A DNA stretch of 64,000 bases from Pseudomonas faucium (GCF_021602585.1 NZ_BQIP01000014.1:1-64000); one strand, 5' to 3'; shown: positions 40,406 through 51,790, counted from the stretch's first letter. Notes: a model not told the origin generated them from the sequence alone. Translations and numbers: made by a program.

Positions 40406-40428
40406 GTGTCTACACTGCAACACCGAGT

Positions 40429-40505
40429 CGCCTCTATCGCCGGCAAGCCGGCTCCCACAGGGTCAGTGCTATCCCCGTGGGAGCCGGCTTGCCGGCGATA
40501 GGGCC
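40429..40505. repeat. REP doublet (inverted pair), ATCGCCGGCAAGCCGGCT type
   Basis: Two facing REP copies, about 40429-40461 (TATCGCCGGCAAGCCGGCTC) and 40477-40505 (GAGCCGGCTTGCCGGCGATA), separated by about 15 nt. The sequence is nearly identical to the pair at 53743-53832. It divides fdhE from selA. Confidence 0.85.
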
Positions 40506-40534
40506 AGAACAGACAACGGCCCCGCCCAAGGTAG

Positions 40535-43887
<3,353 letters not shown>

Positions 43888-43893
43888 GTACAA

Positions 43894-43989
43894 GGAAGGC
43901 AATCGCGCCCGGTGGCGCGGCCGGGCTTCAAACCCGGTTGGGGACGGCAGCCGTTCCCGGGCAGGTTCGACTCCCGCTGCCTTCCGCCA
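43894..43989 (+). tRNA. selC: tRNA-Sec (anticodon TCA)
   Basis: 96 nt. The 8-bp acceptor stem is GGAAGGCA (43894-43901) with TGCCTTCC (43978-43985), followed by G73 and encoded CCA (43987-43989). The anticodon stem CCGGG/CCCGG (43921-43925, 43933-43937) holds the loop CTTCAAA with anticodon TCA at 43928-43930. A long variable arm and GGTTCGACTCC T-loop are present. The extended acceptor stem is the mark of tRNA-Sec. Confidence 0.97.
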
Positions 43990-43995
43990 TTTCAG

Positions 43996-44982
43996 TCAGG
44001 CGCGTTCGCCACACAAATCCAGGGCAAACCACTGCTCTGCGGTTTCCACATCCAGCCCCGCGCCCAGCAATGCAAACAGCTTGGCCAAGGCCGCCTCACG
44101 GGTCATGCCGCCGCCGCTGACCAACCCTGCCTGGCGCAGCCGATTGCCTGCCGCATAGGTATCGAACACCACCGACCCTTCCGGGCACTGGCTGATGGCA
44201 ACCAGCATCACCCCGCGCTGACGCGCCGCGCGCAGCACCTCGAGCAAGGCCTGGTCATCCGAGGGGCCGGTGCCGCTGCCATAACACTCCAGCAGCAAAC
44301 CTTGCACGCCGGTGTCGAGCACGCCGCGCAGGTGCGCTGCCTGCAAGCCTGGGTACACCGGCATCACCGCCAGGTTGACCGGCTGGCGCTGCTGGCGATA
44401 ACCCAGTGTCTCTGGCACTTGGCTCGCGCGCTCGCCTTCCCGGTGGCGCGGCAGCGCGGCGAAGGCGTCGAACGCTTCGCTGCGCAGTTTCGAGGCGCGG
44501 CAGCCATGCAGCAGCTGGCCGTGGAAGTACAGTTGCACGCCCTCTTCCAGGCCTGCCTCGAACTGCCAGAGGGCGCCGCACAGGTTGCCCCAGGCATCGC
44601 TGCCCGGCGCGCCGGCCGGCAGCATCGAGCCGGTCAGCAGCACCGGCACCGGCAGGCCCAGCAACAGGAACGACAGGGCCGCCGCGCTGTGCGCCAGGCT
44701 GTCGGTGCCGTGCAGCACCAGCACGCCGTCATGGCCGGCATCCACCGCCGCGACGATGGCATCGCGCATGGCCAGCCAGTTGTGCTGCTGCATGTTGGCG
44801 CTGTCCAGCAGCGGGTTCAGCTCCTGCAGCGTCCACGGCACTTTCGGTGCATCGCTCAGCTGGGCCAGGTGCTCGCGCATGCGCGCATCGAAACCACCGG
44901 CGGGCGCCAGGCCCTCGGCGGTTCCGAGCATGCCGATGGTGCCCCCGGTGTAGAGGACGAGAAGATTCTTGACTGCACGCAT
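43996..44982 (-). CDS. ansA: L-asparaginase, type I (AnsA-like, cytoplasmic)
   Basis: A 328-residue asparaginase without a signal peptide. The two catalytic threonine motifs are present: NLLVLYTGGTIGM near the N-terminus and GVLVLHGTDSLAHSAAALSF in the middle. It hydrolyses asparagine to aspartate and ammonia. ATG 44982 (MRAVKNLLV) was preferred; MLSMRAVKN at 44991 is possible. Convergent with selC, and 72 nt downstream of the symporter gene on the same strand, with which it could form an amino-acid uptake and use pair. Confidence 0.88.
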   Translation of the reverse strand: MRAVKNLLVLYTGGTIGMLGTAEGLAPAGGFDARMREHLAQLSDAPKVPWTLQELNPLLDSANMQQHNWLAMRDAIVAAVDAGHDGVLVLHGTDSLAHSAAALSFLLLGLPVPVLLTGSMLPAGAPGSDAWGNLCGALWQFEAGLEEGVQLYFHGQLLHGCRASKLRSEAFDAFAALPRHREGERASQVPETLGYRQQRQPVNLAVMPVYPGLQAAHLRGVLDTGVQGLLLECYGSGTGPSDDQALLEVLRAARQRGVMLVAISQCPEGSVVFDTYAAGNRLRQAGLVSGGGMTREAALAKLFALLGAGLDVETAEQWFALDLCGERA

Positions 44983-45054
44983 GGAAAGCATCCGTAGCGG
45001 TGAGCGAAAGAGAAGCAGCCGCCCGCGGACGGGGCGGCTGGGCAAGGCAGGATA

Positions 45055-46497
45055 TCAGCGTTGCGGCTGGGCTTGGCCGGTGGTGTTGGCTGCGGCAGGT
45101 TCAACCTGTGCATTGGCAGGCCAGGCATTGCGGTCCAGGTCCAGGTCGGTGAACTTGGCCGAGTCGAACACGGGCTGGGCGACGCCTGCCTTGCGCTGGT
45201 CGTCGTAGTCGCGCATCACCCGCAGGCCGACCTTGAACAGCATGGCCAGGGCGATCAGGTTGACGAACGCCAGGCAGGTCATGGTGATGTCGGCGAAGGC
45301 GAACACGGTCGACAGGTCCTGCATCGAGCCCCATACCACCAGCGCCAGTACCAGGCCGCGGAATACCATCAGCACCACGCGGTTGCGGCTGAGGAACTGC
45401 AGGCTGTTTTCGCCCAGGTAGTAGTTGTAGAGGATGCAGGTGAACACGAACAGCGACAGCGCCACGCTGACGAACAGGCGGCCCCAGTCACCGACCACGG
45501 CGGCCAGCGAGTTCTGGGTCAGGACGATGCCGTCGCCTTCGAAGCCTGGGGTATAGAAGCCCGACAGCAAAATCAGCAGCGCGGTGCAGGTGCAGATCAC
45601 GAAGGTGTCGAGGAACACGCTGAAGGCCTGCACCACGCCCTGGGCACCCGGGTGCTTCACGGCGGCAACGGCGGCGACGTTGGGCGCGCTGCCAAGGCCG
45701 GCTTCGTTGGCGAACACGCCGCGCTTCACGCCCATGACGATGGCGCTGCCGAGCAGGCCGCCGAATGCTGGGTCGAGGCCGAAGGCGCTCTTGAAGATGG
45801 TTTCGAGCATGGCCGGCACGTGGTCGATCTGGGTGCCGATCACGTACAGGGTCACGCCGATGTAGGCCAGGGTCTTGACCGGCACCAGCAGGTCCGACAC
45901 TGCGGCGATGCGCTTGATGCCGCCGAGGAAGGTGATGGCCAGCAGCACTGCCAGCACGATGCCGGTGTGGCTTGGGTCGAAGTCGAAGGCGTTTTGCAGC
46001 GAGTGGGTCACGGTGTACGACTGCAGGCCGATGAAGGCGAAGCCGTAGGTGACCAGCAGCAGGATCGAGAACACGATCGCCATGTTCTTGCGCTTGAGGC
46101 CGTGCTGGATGTAGTACGCCGGGCCGCCGCGGTACAGGCCATCGCCATCGGCGCGCTTGTAGACCTGGGCCAGGGTGCATTCGAAGAAGCTGCTGGCCAT
46201 GCCGACCAGGGCCGTGACCCACATCCAGAACACCGCACCCGGGCCACCCAGGGTCACGGCAATGCCGACACCGGCGATGTTACCGGCACCCACGCGGCCG
46301 GCAAGGCTCAGCATCAGGGCCTGGAAGGAGCTCAGCTGGCCTGCCTGGCCACGCAGCGACTCTTTGAACACGGCGAACATGTGGCCGAAATGGCGGAACT
46401 GAACGAACCGCGAGCGGATGGTGAAGTAACCGCCGAGACCGACGATCAGCACGATGAGGAGTTTCCCCGAGAGGAAATCGTTGAGTGCTTCGAGCAT
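45055..46497 (-). CDS. Sodium:alanine (AGCS family) symporter
   Basis: A 480-residue membrane protein with about ten or eleven transmembrane segments. The family signature AGRVGAGNIAGVGIAVTLGGPGAVFWMW follows TM2, and GVKRGVFANEAGLGSAPNVAAVAAVKHP is a second conserved block. AGCS proteins import alanine or glycine with Na+. The C-terminal 45 residues are hydrophilic. It is divergent from an XRE-type regulator and upstream of ansA. Confidence 0.92.
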   Translation of the reverse strand: MLEALNDFLSGKLLIVLIVGLGGYFTIRSRFVQFRHFGHMFAVFKESLRGQAGQLSSFQALMLSLAGRVGAGNIAGVGIAVTLGGPGAVFWMWVTALVGMASSFFECTLAQVYKRADGDGLYRGGPAYYIQHGLKRKNMAIVFSILLLVTYGFAFIGLQSYTVTHSLQNAFDFDPSHTGIVLAVLLAITFLGGIKRIAAVSDLLVPVKTLAYIGVTLYVIGTQIDHVPAMLETIFKSAFGLDPAFGGLLGSAIVMGVKRGVFANEAGLGSAPNVAAVAAVKHPGAQGVVQAFSVFLDTFVICTCTALLILLSGFYTPGFEGDGIVLTQNSLAAVVGDWGRLFVSVALSLFVFTCILYNYYLGENSLQFLSRNRVVLMVFRGLVLALVVWGSMQDLSTVFAFADITMTCLAFVNLIALAMLFKVGLRVMRDYDDQRKAGVAQPVFDSAKFTDLDLDRNAWPANAQVEPAAANTTGQAQPQR

Positions 46498-46620
46498 TGG
46501 AAAATGACCTCGATTCTTATTCTTCGCATGGAAAGACCAGCGGACGGCAGGCGCACCGCTATTCGTTGGGGCGCATGGTTGGCCATGACAAGAGTGGTTA
46601 CAATTTCGCGGGTTGCTCTG

Positions 46621-46645
46621 ACTTGATGCGACTTGATGCTAGAAT
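46621..46645 (+). promoter_or_regulatory. Tandem 10-bp repeat at the promoter of the XRE-type gene
   Basis: ACTTGATGCG (46621-46630) is repeated as ACTTGATGCT (46631-46640) and runs into a -10-like TAGAAT (46640-46645). Two copies one helical turn apart in the spacer/-35 region look like an operator. The symporter/regulator gap (46498-46675) shows nothing else clear. Confidence 0.4.
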
Positions 46646-46675
46646 GGCGCCATTCGCGTCACCAGGATTTTGCCC

Positions 46676-47485
46676 ATGAGCGACCATTTCGCTACCAATC
46701 TGAAATTGGCCTGCAGCCACTACCGCTCTATTTCCGAAGTTTGCCGGCAGCTGTCGATCAACCGCGCGCAGTTCAACAAGTACCTCAGCGGGCAGAGCCG
46801 CCCGACGGCTTTCAACCTCAAGCGCATCGGCGATTTCTTCGGCGTCGAGGATTACGAGCTGAACCTGCCGCCCGAGCAGTTCTCCCGTTTGATCGGGGCA
46901 CGGGTGTCGAGCGTGAACGACCAGCCCAGCGACCCGATCAGCGACTTGTTCCGGCCGTTGCACGAACACGCCGGCAACCTGTCGCGCTACTGTGGCTACT
47001 ACTTCGAGTATTCCAACTGCATGTCGGTACCCGGCACCATCCTGGTGTCGCTGGTGCACCTGCGGGAAGAACGCGGCCGCTTCCTGTTCGAGCGCCAGGA
47101 ACGCCAGGAGCGCTCCAGCGCCACCGACCAGCACGCCGAGGTGCGCTGCCGCTACTTGGGCGCCGCCTTCCAGCTGCAGGACCGGATGTTCCTGATCGAC
47201 TACGAGTCGCTGACCCTCAACGAGATGAGCCAGACCATCCTCATCCCTAGCTTCAAGAGCCGCATCACCCGCTTGAACGGCCTCAAGACCGGGGTTTCCA
47301 GCGGCGACCGGCGCAACCCGGCCTGTACCCGGGTGGTGTGGGAGTACCTGGGCGAGGAGATCAACCGCATCAACGCCTACCGGCAGGTGAAGCTGTACCA
47401 GCCGGATGATCCGCGGATCGATGATGATGTGCGTGAGCGGTTGAGTGTGGGGCCGTTGAGCAATGGGTTGTTCGAAATCGAGTAG
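46676..47485 (+). CDS. XRE/Cro-type helix-turn-helix regulator with a large C-terminal domain
   Basis: A 269-residue protein. Residues about 5-60 form a Cro/CI-like helix-turn-helix (ATNLKLACSHYRSISEVCRQLSINRAQFNKYLSGQSRPTAFNLKRIGDFFGV). The remaining 200 residues are a soluble domain that I do not recognise by name, but it recurs in pseudomonad regulators of this length. ATG 46676 lies behind AGGA (46663-46666). It is divergent from the alanine symporter, which it may control; the effector is unknown. Confidence 0.75.
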   Translation: MSDHFATNLKLACSHYRSISEVCRQLSINRAQFNKYLSGQSRPTAFNLKRIGDFFGVEDYELNLPPEQFSRLIGARVSSVNDQPSDPISDLFRPLHEHAGNLSRYCGYYFEYSNCMSVPGTILVSLVHLREERGRFLFERQERQERSSATDQHAEVRCRYLGAAFQLQDRMFLIDYESLTLNEMSQTILIPSFKSRITRLNGLKTGVSSGDRRNPACTRVVWEYLGEEINRINAYRQVKLYQPDDPRIDDDVRERLSVGPLSNGLFEIE

Positions 47486-47523
47486 CTCTGGGTAGGGGCC
47501 GCCTCAAGAGTTTTGCGGGGATT

Positions 47524-47747
47524 GAGATCGCGCGCCGCCCGCGCGGCGCATCGCGGATAAATCCGCTCCTACATTTGTTGCAACGTGCCACGGTCTGTCA
47601 GGCCATGGTTGTCCGCTCTTGGTGCCCGCCGAGAAATTGCGTCGTACAAACAAGGCTGGCAACCATGGCCTATCAGGCATAGGCACGTTGCAACAAATGT
47701 AGGAGCGGATTTATCCGCGATGCGCCGCGCGGGCGGCGCTCGATCTC
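47524..47747. repeat. 224-nt long inverted repeat (REPIN-like hairpin element)
   Basis: Two 66-nt arms, 47524-47589 and 47682-47747, are reverse complements with one mismatch. Each arm ends with the REP-like GGATAAATCCGCTCCTACA. An inner pair (GGCCATGGTTG 47601-47611 with CAACCATGGCC 47660-47670) extends the fold, leaving a loop of about 48 nt. No open frame of note lies within. It fills most of the 325-nt gap 47486-47810. Confidence 0.85.
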
Positions 47748-47750
47748 ATG

Positions 47751-47814
47751 CTCGCCACAACTCTCACGGCTAGCCCATAGGGCTCGCCACAACCCTCACG
47801 GCAAGCCCCATCAA
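47751..47814. repeat. Two tandem copies of a 32-37-nt repeat
   Basis: CTCGCCACAACTCTCACGGC (47751-47770) and CTCGCCACAACCCTCACGGC (47783-47802) head near-identical units. The second unit runs into the end of the TauD-like gene and forms a small AAGCCC/GGGCTT hairpin there, which may act as a weak terminator for that gene. Confidence 0.6.
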
Positions 47815-48659
47815 TAGGGCTTGTCACCAATGATACCGGCGCGGTTCATCTTGCGGTGGCAGGGCGGGTAGTCCATGACCGCGTAATGCTGGGTGCTGCG
47901 GTTGTCCCAGATGGCAATGCTGTTGGGCTTCCAGCGCCAGCGCACCTGATACTCGGGGATCGTCGCCTGGCTGATCAGGTAACGCAGCAGCTCGGACGCC
48001 CCTGGGTTGAAGTCCTGCCCGAAGCGAACCCGCTCAGGCGTGTGGTAGTTGCTGAAGTGGGTGGCGAAACTGTTGACGAACAGCACCTTCTCGCCGGTTT
48101 CCGGGTGGGTGCGCACCACCGGGTGCTCGGCATCCGGGTAGCGCGCCTTGAGCGCCAGGCGCTTGTCGATGGGCATGGCGGCGCCAAAGCTGGCCTCGAT
48201 GCTGTGCCGCGCGCGCAGCCCTTCGATCTTGGCCTTGACGTCCGCCGGCAGGCGCTCGTAGGCCACCACCATGTTCGCCCACACGGTGTCGCCGCCCACC
48301 GGCGGGCATTCGAGGCAGCGCAGCACCGCGCCCATGGAGGGGTTCTCGCGCCAGGTGGTGTCGGTGTGCCAGGCGTTCTCGTAGCGGTCTACCGGCGTTT
48401 CTGGCGACTTGTGGATCTGCACCAGGCCCGGGTGCTCGGGGTGGCTGCCGACCACCGGGTGGTCCTCCAGCTCGCCGAAGCGCCGGGCGAACGCCACGTG
48501 CTCGGCGTGGCTGATGTCCTGGTTGCGCAGAAACAGCACGCGGTGCTTGAGCAACTGCTGGCGAACCTCGGCGAACAGGCCGTCGTCGTGGATCGCGTCG
48601 GCCAGGTTCAGGCCCACCAGCTCGGCACCGATGGTGCAGGTCAGTTGTTCGACTTGCAT
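47811..48659 (-). CDS. TauD/TfdA-family 2-oxoglutarate dioxygenase
   Basis: A 282-residue Fe(II)/2OG enzyme. The iron ligands are in the HTDTTW motif and the distal His in STQHYAVMDY; the 2OG-binding Arg is in CHRKMNRAGIIGDKPY. The N-terminal GAELVGLNLADAI and LLKHRVLFLRNQDISHAEHVAFARRFGELEDHPV blocks are typical of taurine dioxygenase and alkylsulfatase relatives. The substrate is unknown, and no sulfonate transporter lies nearby. It follows the quinone reductase gene by 14 nt on the same strand, so the two are probably co-transcribed. Confidence 0.88.
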   Translation of the reverse strand: MQVEQLTCTIGAELVGLNLADAIHDDGLFAEVRQQLLKHRVLFLRNQDISHAEHVAFARRFGELEDHPVVGSHPEHPGLVQIHKSPETPVDRYENAWHTDTTWRENPSMGAVLRCLECPPVGGDTVWANMVVAYERLPADVKAKIEGLRARHSIEASFGAAMPIDKRLALKARYPDAEHPVVRTHPETGEKVLFVNSFATHFSNYHTPERVRFGQDFNPGASELLRYLISQATIPEYQVRWRWKPNSIAIWDNRSTQHYAVMDYPPCHRKMNRAGIIGDKPY

Positions 48660-48673
48660 GATGTGGCCCGCCC

Positions 48674-49654
48674 TTAGATGCAGAAGATCGATGAACCGGT
48701 GGTCTTGCGTGCCTCCAGGTCGCGGTGGGCTTGCACGGCGTCCTTGAGTTCGTACTGCTGGTTGATCTCGATCTTGATCCGCCCGCTGGCCACATGGTCG
48801 AACAGCTCGCCGGCCAGGGCGGCTTTCTCGGCCGGGTCGGCGATGTAGTCGGCCAGGGCCGGGCGGGTCAGCATCAGCGAGCCCTTCATCGCCAGGATCT
48901 GCGGGTCGAACGGCTCGATGGTGCCGGAGGCGGTGCCCACGCAAACCATCAGGCCACGGCGCTTGAGCGAGTCGAGCGAGCCCATGAAGGTGGTGCGCCC
49001 GACGCTGTCGAACACCACGTTCACGCCCACGCCGTCGGTGATTTCGCGCACGCGGCTGGCCACGTCCTCGCGGCTGTAGTTGATGATGTGGCTGCAGCCA
49101 TGGGCACGGGCAAGCTCGGCCTTGGCCTCGGTGGACACGGTGCCGATCACGTTCAGGCCGAGCAGCTTGGCCCACTGCGACACGATAAGCCCGACACCGC
49201 CGGCGGCGGCATGCAGCAGCACGCTGTCACCCGGCTTGAAGGCGTAGATGCGGCGCAGCAGGTAGGACGATGTGAGGCCGCGCATGGTCATGGCCGCGGC
49301 GGTTTGGCAGCTGATGTTGGCTGGCAGCTTGATCAGCGGTGCGGCCGGGATGATGCGCTCGGTGCTGTAGGCGCCGAGGGTGTTGATGAAGCCTGTGTAG
49401 GTGACGCGGTCACCGACTGCGACGTTGCTCACGCCCGCGCCCAGGGCCACCACCACGCCAGCCGCCTCGACGCCGATGCCGTTGGGCATGGGGATCGGGT
49501 AGGTGCCATTGCGAAAATAGGTGTCGGCGTAGTTCAGGCCCACGGCCTCGTGGCGAAGCAGGACCTCGCCTGGGCCAGGTTCACCCACCTCGACATCTTC
49601 GTAGCGAAGGACTTCGGGGGCACCGGTTTCGTAGAAGCGCACGGCTTTGGCCAT
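48674..49654 (-). CDS. Zinc-independent NADPH:quinone oxidoreductase (Qor-like, MDR superfamily)
   Basis: A 326-residue medium-chain reductase: MAKAVRFYETGAPEVLRYEDVEVGEPGPGEVLLRHEAVGLNYADTYFRNG at the start, and cofactor motif AAAGGVGLIVSQWAKLLG. The structural-zinc cysteines of alcohol dehydrogenases are absent. Family members reduce quinones or act as crotonyl/acryloyl reductases. TGGAGAA precedes ATG 49654. First gene of a two-gene unit with the TauD-like oxygenase; paired palindromes lie upstream at 49750-49784. Confidence 0.88.
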   Translation of the reverse strand: MAKAVRFYETGAPEVLRYEDVEVGEPGPGEVLLRHEAVGLNYADTYFRNGTYPIPMPNGIGVEAAGVVVALGAGVSNVAVGDRVTYTGFINTLGAYSTERIIPAAPLIKLPANISCQTAAAMTMRGLTSSYLLRRIYAFKPGDSVLLHAAAGGVGLIVSQWAKLLGLNVIGTVSTEAKAELARAHGCSHIINYSREDVASRVREITDGVGVNVVFDSVGRTTFMGSLDSLKRRGLMVCVGTASGTIEPFDPQILAMKGSLMLTRPALADYIADPAEKAALAGELFDHVASGRIKIEINQQYELKDAVQAHRDLEARKTTGSSIFCI

Positions 49655-49749
49655 GGGTGTGTTCTCCAGTCTGCATTGTTGTTGTGAGCGTTGGATCACG
49701 CTGGAACAGACTGTAGGGCGCGGGTGCAGCGGGGCGCTTCACATCGGGT

Positions 49750-49784
49750 GACAGGTGCCTGTCTTTTCATGACAGGGGCCTGAC
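49750..49784. promoter_or_regulatory. Paired palindromes (GACAGG-n2-CCTGTC type), probable operator
   Basis: GACAGGTGCCTGTC (49750-49763) is a perfect 6-2-6 palindrome, and GACAGGGGCCTGAC (49771-49784) is a close second copy 21 bp away, two helical turns. They lie 96-130 bp upstream of the quinone reductase gene and downstream of the FAS1 gene. No recognisable sigma-54 -24/-12 was found between. Confidence 0.5.
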
Positions 49785-49820
49785 GGACACGGCAGCCAGT
49801 GCCCGCCAGCTGCCCGGGCT

Positions 49821-50381
49821 CTATTTGGGCATCAATACCGTGTCGATCACGTGGATCACGCCGTTGGCCTGCATCACGTCGGCAATGGTGATCGCGGCCT
49901 TGCCGCCATTGGCATCCACCACCCACAGCTTGCCGTCATGCAGCATGACGGTCAGCGGCTCGCCCTGGACGGTTTTGAGCATCGCCTTGCCACCGTGCAT
50001 CTTGGCATCGGCCATCAACTGCTTGGAGGTGTGGGTACCGGCCACCACGTGATAGGTCAGCACCTTGGTGAGGTCGGCCTTGTGTTCCGGTTTCACCAGG
50101 TTGTCGAGCGCCCCTGCCGGCAGTTTGGCGAAGGCTTCGTTGGTGGGCGCAAAGACCGTGAACGGGCCTTTGCCGTTGAGGGTGTCGACCAGGCCCGCGG
50201 CCTTCACGGCGGCCACCAGGGTGGTGTGGTCCTTGGAGTTGACGGCGTTCTCGACGATGGTCTTGTTGGGGTACATGGCGGCCCCGCCGACCATCACGGT
50301 ATCGCCGGCAAAGCTCGGTGATGCGGCAAGGCAGAGGGCTGCGAGGCACGTTGCGGCAATGCGTTGAACAAAGGTAAGCAT
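49821..50381 (-). CDS. Secreted fasciclin (FAS1) domain protein
   Basis: A 186-residue protein with a signal peptide (MLTFVQRIAATCLAALCLAASPSFAGD) and a single FAS1 domain: H1 region GPFTVFAPTNEAFAKLPAGALDNL, the YH motif region LTYHVVAGTHTSKQL, and H2 region NGVIHVIDTVLMPK. FAS1 proteins act in cell-surface adhesion or unknown envelope roles. ATG 50381 is behind GAGGAG. It lies directly downstream of a sigma/anti-sigma pair, as FAS1 proteins MPT70/MPT83 are controlled by SigK/RskA in mycobacteria, and is the likely target. Confidence 0.9.
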   Translation of the reverse strand: MLTFVQRIAATCLAALCLAASPSFAGDTVMVGGAAMYPNKTIVENAVNSKDHTTLVAAVKAAGLVDTLNGKGPFTVFAPTNEAFAKLPAGALDNLVKPEHKADLTKVLTYHVVAGTHTSKQLMADAKMHGGKAMLKTVQGEPLTVMLHDGKLWVVDANGGKAAITIADVMQANGVIHVIDTVLMPK

Positions 50382-50428
50382 GATGCGACTCCTCGATCGT
50401 TCGTGCCTTCGAATGAAGGTGTGCAATG

Positions 50429-50454
50429 TACGAGTCAGGCGCCGAAACGGATGC
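50429..50454 (-). promoter_or_regulatory. Candidate ECF promoter of the FAS1 gene
   Basis: On the minus strand GCATCC (50449-50454), 16 bp, CGTA (50429-50432), about 48 nt before the FAS1 ATG. The -35 resembles the CCATCC element of mycobacterial SigK promoters. It lies in the short gap between the anti-sigma and FAS1 genes. Speculative. Confidence 0.35.
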
Positions 50455-50455
50455 A

Positions 50456-51163
50456 TCACAGCGACGATATCTTGCCCTGGGCGACGACCGGTCCTGTCGG
50501 CAGCCCGGTGGGCGAGCCGTTGGGCGGCTCCAGCGACACGGCCAGCACGGCGCCGTCGATGAGCGCGCCATCCAGCCCGGGCGGCACGTCGAGGCTGACG
50601 GCATCATCGGTTGGCAGCAGGCCCAGGGAATGCGGCTTGCCATCGGCGCCGATCAACCAGGCCTGGGCACTCTTGCCTTGCCAGTCGTGGCTGCGGGTCG
50701 GCACGAACAGCACGGTGCGGCCCTCGGCCAGTACCGTGGCGGCGAACAGGGTATTGCCGTCGTTCTGTTGCAGCCGGGCGAGCAGGGCGGGTGCCGAAGG
50801 CGGTGCAGAAGGCGCTTGCAGCAGCGCCAGGGAGGCCACCAGCAGGGCGGCGCACAGTGCCGCTGCGGTCCAGCGCCAGAGGCGGATGTCGTTCCAGCCG
50901 CCGCGGGGTTTGCTGGCGGTGCCGGCGGGGAACAATTGGCGCTCGATGGCGCGCCATGTGCCCTGCGGGGCCTGGACCGGGGCGATCTGTGCCTGCCAGC
51001 TGTCGAAGTGCCGCTGCCAGGCGGCGATGCTGGCCTGCAGGCGTGGGTCCTGCGCGGCGCGGGCCTGCAGCTGCAGGTGTTGCTCGCGGGGCAGCACGCC
51101 CAGCACGTACTCGGCGATCAGCAGGTCGGGGTCATTGTCATCCGGCTGTTGGTTGTCGCTCAT
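50456..51163 (-). CDS. Anti-sigma factor, RskA-like, membrane-bound
   Basis: A 235-residue protein. The N-terminal cytoplasmic anti-sigma domain (DLLIAEYVLGVLPREQHLQLQARAAQDPRLQASIAAWQRHFDSW) is followed by one transmembrane helix (WTAAALCAALLVASLALLQ, about residues 98-116) and a periplasmic RskA-type C-terminal domain (DGKPHSLGLLPTDDAVSLDVPPGL). It should hold the upstream sigma factor inactive until proteolysed. Start MSDNQQPDD overlaps the sigma gene stop by 4 nt. Confidence 0.88.
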   Translation of the reverse strand: MSDNQQPDDNDPDLLIAEYVLGVLPREQHLQLQARAAQDPRLQASIAAWQRHFDSWQAQIAPVQAPQGTWRAIERQLFPAGTASKPRGGWNDIRLWRWTAAALCAALLVASLALLQAPSAPPSAPALLARLQQNDGNTLFAATVLAEGRTVLFVPTRSHDWQGKSAQAWLIGADGKPHSLGLLPTDDAVSLDVPPGLDGALIDGAVLAVSLEPPNGSPTGLPTGPVVAQGKISSL

Positions 51164-51723
51164 AGGCCCAGGCACACCCGAAGTCGAAGCAAGCCGCGGC
51201 GAATCCAGCTTTTCATGGTCCCCAGCGGGATGCCATGGCGCTGGGCCAGTTCTGCGTACGAATAGCCTTCGAAGAAGGCCACGCGGATGTAGCGTTGCTG
51301 GTCGGCGTCCAGCGTCTCCAGGCAGCGGTCCAGCTGGCTGCCCTGGCGCTCGCGCTCGACGGTTTCACTGACGCTTTCCTGTTGCGGCCATTCGTGCACG
51401 GCATCGAGCGTTTCGCAAGGGTGCAGCACACGGCGCCGGTCAATGGCCTTGTGGCGGGCCATGCTGGCCAGCCAGGTTACGGCGCTGGCCAGTTGCGGGT
51501 TGAACGTGGCCGCCTTGAGCCAGGCATTGGTGTACACCTCCTGCAGCACTTCCTCGGCCTCGGCGCGGTTGCCCAAATAGTGCAGGCAGATGCCGAACAG
51601 GCGGGCAGAAGTGGCGTGGTACAGGGTCTCGAATGCCAGGCGGTTGCCTTGGGCGCAGGCCTGCAACAGCAGGTTCTGCGCCGTGGCTGTGCTGTTTGGC
51701 ACGGATTGCGGATCGATCGTCAC
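51160..51723 (-). CDS. ECF RNA polymerase sigma factor (SigK-like, GTG start)
   Basis: A 187-residue group-4 sigma factor. Region 2 (LAFETLYHATSARLFGICLHYLGNRAEAEEVLQEVYTNAWLKAATFNPQLASAVTWLASMARHKAIDRRR) and region 4 (LDADQQRYIRVAFFEGYSYAELAQRHGIPLGTMKSWIRRGLLRLR) are both complete. The GTG at 51721-51723 was chosen because the frame upstream lies inside the end of the ABC exporter gene. It is coupled to the RskA-like anti-sigma gene, then FAS1. Confidence 0.9.
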   Translation of the reverse strand: MTIDPQSVPNSTATAQNLLLQACAQGNRLAFETLYHATSARLFGICLHYLGNRAEAEEVLQEVYTNAWLKAATFNPQLASAVTWLASMARHKAIDRRRVLHPCETLDAVHEWPQQESVSETVERERQGSQLDRCLETLDADQQRYIRVAFFEGYSYAELAQRHGIPLGTMKSWIRRGLLRLRVCLGL

Positions 51724-51790
51724 TTGGCTCTGCCCCCGCGCAGCTTTGCAGCTACTGTAGTCGGCTTTTGCCCCTGCGGTGGCCGAGCGC

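Noticed and set aside
47524-47814. CRISPR array or tRNA-like structure in the repeat-rich gap
   Set aside because: There is one long inverted repeat and one two-unit tandem repeat, without regularly spaced direct repeats and spacers.
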